From Burkholderiales bacterium (GTDB lineage Bacteria > Pseudomonadota > Gammaproteobacteria > Burkholderiales > Burkholderiaceae), in the NCBI GenBank assembly GCA_947371645.1, contig CANBQJ010000195.1, forward strand, positions 1-6,985: a DNA stretch of 6,985 nt. Reading direction: 5' to 3'. The notes under the pieces are model-generated. The model saw only the letters and a program-made list of their open reading frames with translations, ran no database searches and was not told the DNA's origin. The translations under genes and the position numbers were made by a program. Shown here one piece after another: positions 1-5,576 of this stretch. Positions within the stretch are counted from its first letter, which is position 1. Each line of letters begins with the position of its first letter.

Positions 1-26
1 TATGACCCCGGGGCGCAGGAGCCCTC

Positions 27-2501
27 ATGCACTTGCTCATCCGCGCCGTCAGTCTGGCTGGTCAGCCTTTGACGCAGGCCCTCTCTGCCTACTTCGATGA
101 GCGTGGCGGCACCATGGGCCGCTCGGACACCAACACCCTGTCGCTGCCCGACCCGGAGCGCCGCATCTCTCGCCTGCAGGCCGAAGTCTCGCGTTCGGCC
201 GAAGGTTGGCGCCTGCTCAATGTGGGCCACGCCAACCCGATCTGGCACAACAACAAGGCCGTGCCTCCGGGTGAAACCGTGCTGCTGGACGAAGGCGACG
301 AGCTGCAGGTGGGCACCTACTCGCTGCAGGTGAGTTTCTCCAACAACGACCCGGCTGCGCGCACCATCACGCAGGGCCGCGCGGCGGTCGATTCGCGCAC
401 CGTCATCGTGGGCTCGGGCACCGAGCCGCGCACCGACCCCAGCCGCATGGGCGGGCCATTCAGCGTCAACCTCAGCGCCAACCCGCGCACCGAGGCGGCG
501 GCTGTCCAGCGTGGCGCGTCGGCCTTGGGCGGTGCCGCTTCGGCCTCTGCCATGGACCACGACAGCGGCGCCACCCAGCTGGTGCACGATGCCAGCCGCG
601 TGAGCGTCACCCAGGTCCCCCAGGCCAGGCCCGCGCCAGTGGCGCCTGTTCTGCCGGTGCCGCCTGTGGCCGCGCCCGCCCTCGCCTCCGCTCCCTCTGC
701 TGCGGCATCCCCCTTTGCCGACCTGCTGGGCAACGCATCGCCCGCTGCCGCGCCACCGGGCGGGGCGGCCCCGTCGGGCAACCGCTCGCCCTTTGACGAC
801 CTGTTCTCGGCGCCGTTGAGTCCGGCCCCAGCCCCGGCGGCCGCACCGGTGTCCAGCGCTGCCGACCCCTTCGCCGACCTGCTGGGTGTGGGCGGTGGAG
901 GCTTCTCGGCCAGTGCCGCCCGCCCGGTGTCCGCGCCGGCAGCCCGATCGGTCTCGGCCGCACCCACCCACCTGCCCGACGACTTCGACCCCTTCGCCGA
1001 CCTGAGCCCGCCCAAGTCTTCGTCTGCGGCGTCGGCCGGGGCGTCGCCCTTCGACAGCCTGGGGCTGGGCGGGGGCGCGTCCAGCCCAGCGGCGACCAAC
1101 CTGAGCGGCCTGGATTTCATGGGCGGCATGGGGGGCGGCACGCAGGGCGGCAACACCTCGTCCATTGACCAGCTTTTTGGCTTGTCAGGTGGCGGCTCGT
1201 CCTCACCTGACCCGCTGGCCAGCTTCCTGGCCAAGACCGCACCCACCGCCCCGCAAGAGGCCGCCGTGGGCGCCCCGTCCAGCATCGACCCGCTGGCCCT
1301 GCTGACCCCCGCGCCGGCGCCTACCGCCGACGCCTCACCGCCCCCGCCCAGCGCGTTCGCCATGCCCACGCTGGCCGACGACGTGCCCGAAGTGCAGGGC
1401 ATGATGCCCCTGCCTGCGGTGGTCGATGCCCCTGCCGAACGCGTGACGGTGCACACCGCGCCTGCGCCTGCGCCACAGGTGTCCCACGACCGCCTGCCCG
1501 ATGACGCCACCTTCGATGACCTCTTGTCTGGCCTGGCCCCGCCCACGCAGCCAGCCGGCCTGAGCGTTCAGGAAGTCGAGTTGCCCGCCCTGGCGGCGCA
1601 CAACCCGCGCACCGTGCTCAAGGACTCGCCCTCGATGCTGGTGGCCTCGTCCCATGGCGAGCGCACGGGCACGGGCACGGGCGAGGACGTCGCCACGCCC
1701 GAGCCGCTGATGTCGCTGTCGGGCCGCATCTCGCTGGCGGAACCCGCCGCTTTCGATTCGCTGGTGCCCCACCGGGCGCCTGCCCCTGAAGAGGTGGCGA
1801 CGGCCCCGGGCGCGCTGGACGCGCTGCTGCCCATGGCCCCCCTGCTGCCCACCGCGCCGGCAGGTGCCAGCCAGGCCGACACCCTGGCCCTGTGGTCGGC
1901 CTTCTGCCAGGGGGCGGGTGTCAATTTCACCCCCCCGCAAGGCCTCAACCCCGACCTGATGCGCGTCATCGGCCGCCTGCTGCGCAGCGCCATCGACGGC
2001 AGCGTCAAGCTGGTGGCGGCCCGTGCGGCCACCAAACAAGAGCTGCGCGCCGAAGTCACCGTGATCCAGGCCAAGGGCAACAACCCGCTGAAGTTCTCAC
2101 CGGACGTCGAATCTGCTCTGGAGCAGCTGCTGCAACCCCCATTGCGTGGCTTCATGCCCGGCCCCGATGCCGTGTCTGACGCCATGGACGACCTGCTGGG
2201 CCACACCATCGGCACCATGGTGGGCACCCGTGCCGCCCTCGAAGGCGTCTTGCACCGCTTCGAGCCCGGCCAGCTGGAGGCCAAGCTCGTGGGCCGCAGC
2301 GTGATGGACAGCCTCTTGCCCATGAACCGCCGTGCCAAGTTGTGGGAGTTGTATCTGCAGCATTACGAAGCCGTGCGCACAGAAGCCCAGGAAGACTTCC
2401 ATAATCTCTTCGGTAAGGCTTTTCTCCAGGCCTACGAAGAACAACTCGATCGGCTGGATGCCGAACGACGCGCTGTGAAGCCCTCCTCACGCTCTGCATG
2501 A
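27..2501 (+). CDS. tagH: Type VI secretion FHA-domain scaffold protein TagH (ImpI/Fha family)
   Basis: This 824-residue protein has the TagH layout. An N-terminal FHA domain (about residues 1-105) shows GR at 31-32, LPDPERRIS at 40-48 and a W/N-rich turn at 73-76. A very Ala/Pro/Ser/Gly-rich, probably disordered linker spans about 110-615. The C-terminal TagH domain (about 618-815) has LWSAFCQGAG near its start and the family-typical stretch WELYLQHYEA, then DFHNLFGKAFLQAYEEQL at the end. In the T6SS family, FHA proteins bind phosphothreonine and switch assembly on; cytoplasmic location is expected. The start is chosen because AGGAG at 17-21 lies 5 bases upstream. Two oddities are visible: the usual His of the FHA S-R-x-H motif is Gln51, and the linker is much longer than in many relatives and carries repeated P-F-x-D/S-L motifs. 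The stop overlaps the next start. A TGA at 3-5 could end an upstream gene, but this cannot be shown. Confidence 0.94.
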   Translation: MHLLIRAVSLAGQPLTQALSAYFDERGGTMGRSDTNTLSLPDPERRISRLQAEVSRSAEGWRLLNVGHANPIWHNNKAVPPGETVLLDEGDELQVGTYSLQVSFSNNDPAARTITQGRAAVDSRTVIVGSGTEPRTDPSRMGGPFSVNLSANPRTEAAAVQRGASALGGAASASAMDHDSGATQLVHDASRVSVTQVPQARPAPVAPVLPVPPVAAPALASAPSAAASPFADLLGNASPAAAPPGGAAPSGNRSPFDDLFSAPLSPAPAPAAAPVSSAADPFADLLGVGGGGFSASAARPVSAPAARSVSAAPTHLPDDFDPFADLSPPKSSSAASAGASPFDSLGLGGGASSPAATNLSGLDFMGGMGGGTQGGNTSSIDQLFGLSGGGSSSPDPLASFLAKTAPTAPQEAAVGAPSSIDPLALLTPAPAPTADASPPPPSAFAMPTLADDVPEVQGMMPLPAVVDAPAERVTVHTAPAPAPQVSHDRLPDDATFDDLLSGLAPPTQPAGLSVQEVELPALAAHNPRTVLKDSPSMLVASSHGERTGTGTGEDVATPEPLMSLSGRISLAEPAAFDSLVPHRAPAPEEVATAPGALDALLPMAPLLPTAPAGASQADTLALWSAFCQGAGVNFTPPQGLNPDLMRVIGRLLRSAIDGSVKLVAARAATKQELRAEVTVIQAKGNNPLKFSPDVESALEQLLQPPLRGFMPGPDAVSDAMDDLLGHTIGTMVGTRAALEGVLHRFEPGQLEAKLVGRSVMDSLLPMNRRAKLWELYLQHYEAVRTEAQEDFHNLFGKAFLQAYEEQLDRLDAERRAVKPSSRSA
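708..1064 (+). repeat. Array of five [S/D]-P-F-[A/D]-[D/S]-L motifs in the TagH linker
   Basis: Five copies of a short motif begin at TagH residues 228, 254, 280, 321 and 340 (bases 708, 786, 864, 987 and 1044). The first three are spaced exactly 26 residues apart. Copies 3 and 4 share an identical 18-base sequence, GACCCCTTCGCCGACCTG, at 864-881 and 987-1004. Looser relatives without Pro-Phe follow in the linker: S-I-D-Q-L-F, D-P-L-A-S-F-L, S-I-D-P-L-A-L-L, T-F-D-D-L-L and A-F-D-S-L-V. Each motif is an acidic/aromatic/leucine patch set in low-complexity Ala/Pro/Ser/Gly, as expected for repeated linear binding motifs. Function is not known. Confidence 0.8.
1665..1682 (+). repeat. Three tandem ACGGGC hexamers inside tagH
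   Basis: ACGGGC is repeated three times without interruption, encoding an alternating Thr-Gly run in the disordered linker of TagH. The unit is a multiple of three, so slippage would change length without breaking the frame. It is probably neutral linker variation. Confidence 0.6.
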
Positions 2502-3277
2502 TGCACATTGAGGTCGCCAGCCGAAGCGAAGTCGGCGCCCGCTCTTACAACGAAGACGATCTGAGGCATGGCCAGAGCGGCACACAGGTGTATGCCGTGT
2601 TGTCTGACGGCGCAGGGGGCCACAGCCACGGCGCCATCGCCTCCGACATCGTGGTGCGCACCATCGCCCTGAGCCTGCAGCGGGTCACCGAATGGCCGCA
2701 AGACCAGGCCGGGCCGGTGCTGGTCAATGCCGTGCAGCTGGCGCAAGACACCCTCAACGGGGGCCAGCAGGGCATGAAGGCGCACCAGCGCATGCACGCC
2801 ACCGTGGTGGCCCTTTGGGTGGACACGGTGCACGAGCAAGCCGTGTGGGCCCATGTGGGTGACTCGCGGCTGTACCGGGTGCGCCAGGGCGTGGCCGAGC
2901 AGCTCACGCAAGATGACAGCGTGGTGCAGCAGATGGTCAGCGCCGGTTTCATCACCCCCGAGGACGCCCGCCACCACCCGCGCAAGAACCAGCTGCTGGC
3001 GGCCATGGGCAGCGAAGAGGGCCTGCAGGTGCACACGCCACCGCAGCCGCAGGTGCTGTGTGATGGCGATGCCTACCTGTTGTGCTGCGATGGCTGGTGG
3101 GACAGCCTGAGCCCCCAGGAGATCGCCCGCATGCTCGACGCCTCGGGCAGCCCCCAAGCCTGGCTGGACCGCATGGCCGCCCACATCCAGATGGCCCAGG
3201 TGGCCAACCAGGACAACTACAGCGCCGTGGCGATGTGGGTGGGCAACCCCCACGAGGTCACCCGCATTGGCGTCTGA
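2498..3277 (+). CDS. pppA: PP2C-family Ser/Thr protein phosphatase of the T6SS threonine-phosphorylation pathway
   Basis: The 259-residue product is a single cytoplasmic PP2C (PPM) domain, the usual size for bacterial Stp/PppA proteins. Metal- and phosphate-binding motifs are all present: R15 and NED at 18-20, SDGAGGH at 36-42, AHVGDSRLY around D122, LTQDDS ending at 141, CCDGWWD around D198, and QDN at 238-240. The four catalytic aspartates (D20, D37, D198, D239) are therefore intact and the enzyme should be active. In the known T6SS pathway this enzyme dephosphorylates targets of the PpkA-type kinase and silences secretion. The start overlaps the tagH stop as ATGA, and a second in-frame ATG follows directly. 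No clear Shine-Dalgarno sequence precedes either, so translation probably depends on coupling to tagH. The symbol rests on family plus T6SS context. Confidence 0.92.
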   Translation: MMHIEVASRSEVGARSYNEDDLRHGQSGTQVYAVLSDGAGGHSHGAIASDIVVRTIALSLQRVTEWPQDQAGPVLVNAVQLAQDTLNGGQQGMKAHQRMHATVVALWVDTVHEQAVWAHVGDSRLYRVRQGVAEQLTQDDSVVQQMVSAGFITPEDARHHPRKNQLLAAMGSEEGLQVHTPPQPQVLCDGDAYLLCCDGWWDSLSPQEIARMLDASGSPQAWLDRMAAHIQMAQVANQDNYSAVAMWVGNPHEVTRIGV

Positions 3278-3279
3278 AC

Positions 3280-3321
3280 GGCCGACATGACAAAAGTCGG
3301 TTTCGCCGCTGGCGCCAGCGG
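3280..3321 (+). terminator. Two tandem hairpins between the phosphatase and OmpA genes
   Basis: Just after the phosphatase stop, GGCCGAC at 3280-3286 can pair with GTCGGTT at 3296-3302 (5 Watson-Crick pairs plus 2 G-U) around an A-rich 9-base loop, leading into TTT. Four bases later comes a perfect 16-base palindrome, CCGCTGGCGCCAGCGG, at 3306-3321, able to form a 6-base-pair stem with a GCGC loop. The T-run is too short for a classical intrinsic terminator. It could be a weak terminator/attenuator, an mRNA-stabilising structure, or (for the palindrome) a protein-binding site. The remainder of the 3278-3393 gap shows no convincing sigma-70 promoter. Confidence 0.4.
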
Positions 3322-3381
3322 ATTACAGTGAACCCATCATCCCGCCATGGCCCGGCCATCGCGGTGCCCGAACAACCGCTC

Positions 3382-3388
3382 AGAGGAG
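3382..3388 (+). promoter_or_regulatory. Ribosome binding site of the OmpA-domain gene
   Basis: AGAGGAG lies 5 bases before the ATG at 3394. It decides the start: the same open frame runs back to 3082, into the phosphatase gene, but none of that upstream part has such a site or a signal sequence. Confidence 0.75.
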
Positions 3389-3393
3389 CTGTC

Positions 3394-3987
3394 ATGCACA
3401 TCGCTCAACGTCGTCACCCTTCATCCTTGCGCCTGGCCGTGACTACCGCCGTGTCGGCGCTGTTGCTGGCCCATGGTGGCCTGCTGCACGCCCAGGCCGC
3501 GGCACCTGCAGCCCAGGTGCTCAAAGGCAAGTCCGTCACCGAAGACAACCTGATCGACGCGCTCACCCCGCCCGACACGGTGGTCACCCGCAGCCTGAAG
3601 GTGCAGCGTGATGGCGCCACCGGCCAACAGGCCGCGCGCAAGCCCAGCGCCTCGCTGCTGATCACCTTCGAGACCGCTTCGGCCACGCTCACGCCCCAGG
3701 CCAAGAAGCAGCTCGACGTGGTGGCCGCCGCCCTGCGCAACGACAAGCTGGCCGAGTACAACTTCAATGTCGAAGGCCACGCCGACCCGCGTGGTGGCCA
3801 CGAGACCAACCTGTCGCTGTCGCAACAGCGCGCCGACAGCGTGATGGCCTACCTGGTCAGCGCCCACAAGATCGACCCCAAGCGCCTGAAGGCCAAGGGC
3901 AAGGGCGACAGCGAGCTGCTCAACAAGGACAACCCGGCTGCCGAAGAAAACCGCCGCGTCACGATCGTGACGGACGTCGCGCAGTAA
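3394..3987 (+). CDS. Exported OmpA-family peptidoglycan-binding protein
   Basis: The product is 197 residues. Residues 1-35 form a signal peptide: basic HIAQRRHPSSLR, then a hydrophobic core, then a likely cleavage after A-Q-A at 33-35. A short linker follows, and about 85-197 is an OmpA C-terminal domain: LLITFETASATLTPQ at 88-102, GHADPRGG at 128-135, NLSLSQQRA at 139-147 and NRRVTI at 186-191. In this family the Asp (here D131) and Arg (R146) bind the diaminopimelate of peptidoglycan. There is no beta-barrel and no lipobox Cys, so it should be soluble in the periplasm and anchored to the cell wall. Its place next to tagH and the phosphatase suggests a T6SS accessory role, comparable to TagL-type wall anchoring, but it lacks the transmembrane helix of TagL. 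A housekeeping role is possible. The 116-base gap upstream holds hairpins, so it may be expressed separately. Confidence 0.88.
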   Translation: MHIAQRRHPSSLRLAVTTAVSALLLAHGGLLHAQAAAPAAQVLKGKSVTEDNLIDALTPPDTVVTRSLKVQRDGATGQQAARKPSASLLITFETASATLTPQAKKQLDVVAAALRNDKLAEYNFNVEGHADPRGGHETNLSLSQQRADSVMAYLVSAHKIDPKRLKAKGKGDSELLNKDNPAAEENRRVTIVTDVAQ

Positions 3988-4035
3988 GTGGTGTTGGGGC
4001 TAACCGCGGTCGCCTTGGCCCGGTTCAGCAGGGCT

Positions 4036-4056
4036 GGGCATCACGTGACGGTGCCC
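4036..4056. terminator. Candidate hairpin in the convergent intergenic gap
   Basis: GGGCATC at 4036-4042 can pair with GGTGCCC at 4050-4056 (6 Watson-Crick pairs and one G-U) around a 7-base loop. It sits in the 82-base gap between the converging OmpA and lipoprotein genes, where a two-way terminator would be expected. No T-run follows on either strand, so a factor-dependent terminator or chance pairing remains possible. Confidence 0.3.
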
Positions 4057-4069
4057 CTGTGGCGCCTGT

Positions 4070-4789
4070 TCAAGCCCGGAGGCGTTCACTCAGCGCCTGG
4101 TCGATCTGCTTCGACACCTCGTCCAGGCCATTCTGCAGGGCCACCGCGCCTGAGATGTCCATCATCGTGCGGGGTGCCTCAGCGCTCACGTCCACGGCAA
4201 AGACTCGGCGTACCGAGCTGTCCAGGAGGTGCACGCCGCCCTTGAACAAGAACGCGTTGCCCCAGGCGTTGGACGTGAAATGCAGGTCCGCCAGCGCCAT
4301 GTAGTCGACCCGCTGCGCGCGCGCATCGCCCAGGTCGGTGGCCACTTTCACTTCACCAAAGTAGCGCTGCAGCCCACGGTACAGGCGGTCGATCACGCGG
4401 CGTGGGTCAGAGGCCTGACGGCTGGACTGGATCGCGCTGTCAAACAGCCCCCCCGCGCCACTCAGGCCTGCCCCCACGCTCGCGAGAGGCCCTGCAGCGG
4501 CCAACGCAGTGCCAATGTCGCTGACCAGGGCCTTGCGGTCCTGGGCGCCGCCGCGTTCGAAGTGGTTCACCCACATGGCGACATAGTCCTCGAAATTGGC
4601 CGACAGGACCACGGCCACCTTGCGCGATTTCAGCCCCTCAAGAGGCAAGGCTTGGCCTGTGTCACGTGGCTGCACGCCGATGGGCAGCAAGCCGTCGTAA
4701 ACGCTCTTGTGCTCGCGAACGGTGTTGCATGCGGCGAGCGCCAGGGGCGCTGCGAGCAAGGCCAAGGTGTGGCGGCGAGAAACGGTCAT
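4070..4789 (-). CDS. Predicted outer-membrane lipoprotein of unknown function, last gene of the kinase cluster
   Basis: I do not recognise the family. The 239-residue product begins with a lipoprotein signal: SRRHTL at 4-9, a hydrophobic stretch, then L-A-A-C with Cys21 as the lipidation site. Asn22 follows, which is not an inner-membrane retention signal, so the outer membrane is expected. The twin arginine after Ser resembles a Tat motif, though the match is partial. Residues 91-116 are a Gly/Ala/Leu-rich, weakly hydrophobic segment. The rest looks like a mixed alpha/beta domain, with a conserved-looking stretch VDYMALADLHF at 161-171 and a C-terminal helix ending near 236. Start choice: GGGAG at 4798-4802 on this strand lies 8 bases before this ATG; the earlier ATG at 4858 would overlap the upstream gene and bury the signal peptide. 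Only 17 bases separate it from the upstream gene, so one transcript is likely. A T6SS sensory or envelope role is inferred from position only. Confidence 0.78.
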   Translation of the reverse strand: MTVSRRHTLALLAAPLALAACNTVREHKSVYDGLLPIGVQPRDTGQALPLEGLKSRKVAVVLSANFEDYVAMWVNHFERGGAQDRKALVSDIGTALAAAGPLASVGAGLSGAGGLFDSAIQSSRQASDPRRVIDRLYRGLQRYFGEVKVATDLGDARAQRVDYMALADLHFTSNAWGNAFLFKGGVHLLDSSVRRVFAVDVSAEAPRTMMDISGAVALQNGLDEVSKQIDQALSERLRA

Positions 4790-4796
4790 CGCTTCA

Positions 4797-4802
4797 ACTC
4801 CC
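4797..4802 (-). promoter_or_regulatory. Ribosome binding site of the lipoprotein gene
   Basis: GGGAGT on the minus strand lies 7 bases before the ATG at 4789. It occupies the 17-base gap after the upstream stop and supports the downstream start that exposes the lipoprotein signal. Confidence 0.65.
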
Positions 4803-4806
4803 GTGT

Positions 4807-5535
4807 TCAGTAGGCAGGCCGATCGCAGGCCGACGTGTCGCTGGCCAAGGCGCGGCACCCGTCCAGGGCGCTCTGGAGGGACCGCTCATATTGCTTGATT
4901 TCCGCGGCAACGAGCGGGTCGGCGGCGCATGGGCGAAGGGCGTCGATGGCGGCACGCAACATGGTTGCAGAGCCGTGATACTGGCTCATCATGCCTGGTG
5001 CTTGCCGCAAGAATGCGCCGCCTCGAACTCCGGCTTCTTCAGCCTGGGCCTTGCATGAAGCCGTGTCCAATCCGGTATTCGTCGCGCTGCCTGAGGCCCC
5101 CGTTGTCGTGGCTGCCGCCGCTGGCGGCGAGGTGAGCGCACGCATCATGCTCGTCGCCTGGCCGGACCCACGGCTGAGCGTAGGCACATCGGGCTCAGGC
5201 AACGATGAACCGTCCTCCGGACTGGACCGCGCAGGCTCAGCCTGTTGCTGCGGCCGGTCTGCCCAGGCCACGATGCCTTGAGCCTCTGCGCGCAGCCCGG
5301 GTACCAAGTCAAGGCAACGCTTCATCACGATCTCGGCCAGGTTGCGCGCCGCGCCAGGCTGGTTGCGTTGCCGCTCAGCGCGTGCATCGTTCATCGTGGC
5401 GTTGCAAATGTCCACCGCTGATTTGCCAGCAGACGCTTGGGCGGGCGGGGCCTGGGCGAACGTGCCATCGGTGACGATCAAGCACGCGATCGCCAGCGCG
5501 ACCGTTTGCCCCAGGAGGAATGGTGTCAAACGCAT
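4807..5535 (-). CDS. Small cysteine-rich exported protein of unknown function
   Basis: No family recognised. The 242-residue product starts with a signal peptide: MRLTPFLLGQ, a hydrophobic core to about 21, and a probable signal peptidase I site after T-F-A at 25-27. Cys18 sits in a poor lipobox (A-I-A-C) inside the hydrophobic core, so lipidation is less likely. The mature part has six cysteines: C44 and C74 in a helical N-terminal part, then C161, C203, C227 and C237 in a C-terminal part. A Ser/Pro/Ala/Thr-rich linker at about 95-157 separates them. An even number of cysteines in an exported protein suggests disulfides, perhaps one in the N-terminal part and two in the C-terminal part. The start at 5535 is chosen because it gives the signal peptide; no clear Shine-Dalgarno precedes it. 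It follows the kinase stop by 41 bases and precedes the lipoprotein by 17, so a shared transcript is likely. A periplasmic partner of the kinase's outer domain is possible but unproven. Confidence 0.75.
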   Translation of the reverse strand: MRLTPFLLGQTVALAIACLIVTDGTFAQAPPAQASAGKSAVDICNATMNDARAERQRNQPGAARNLAEIVMKRCLDLVPGLRAEAQGIVAWADRPQQQAEPARSSPEDGSSLPEPDVPTLSRGSGQATSMMRALTSPPAAAATTTGASGSATNTGLDTASCKAQAEEAGVRGGAFLRQAPGMMSQYHGSATMLRAAIDALRPCAADPLVAAEIKQYERSLQSALDGCRALASDTSACDRPAY

Positions 5536-5576
5536 GGCATCGGTGCAGTCTGTGTGGCCACAAGGTTGTTCAGGCT

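Noticed and set aside
1..26. TGA at 3-5 as the stop of an upstream gene
   Set aside because: Only a few bases precede it, so no coding frame can be judged; another T6SS gene upstream is plausible but not supported by sequence here.
317..1546. Long minus-strand open frame (409 residues) antisense to tagH
   Set aside because: It lies opposite the Ala/Pro/Gly-rich linker, where GC-rich codons leave few stops on the other strand. Its translation is low-complexity with no recognisable domain, and TagH on the plus strand has clear domains at both ends.
3322..3330. ATTACAGTG as a -10 promoter element for the OmpA gene
   Set aside because: No acceptable -35 element lies about 17 bases upstream; the nearest TTGACA-like sequence (ATGACA at 3287-3292) is roughly 30 bases away and inside a hairpin loop.
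3082..3393. N-terminal extension of the OmpA-domain frame
   Set aside because: It overlaps the end of the intact phosphatase gene in another frame, would bury the signal peptide, and lacks a ribosome binding site; the ATG at 3394 has both a signal peptide and AGAGGAG.
4001..4048. Short palindromes ACCGCGGT and TCACGTGA in the convergent gap
   Set aside because: Eight-base palindromes are expected by chance in DNA of this composition and length, and they are not paired or repeated elsewhere in the window that I can see.
4229..4813. Plus-strand open frame of 194 residues opposite the lipoprotein gene
   Set aside because: No recognised motif, no ribosome binding site seen, and the minus strand there codes for a protein with a good lipoprotein signal and start site.
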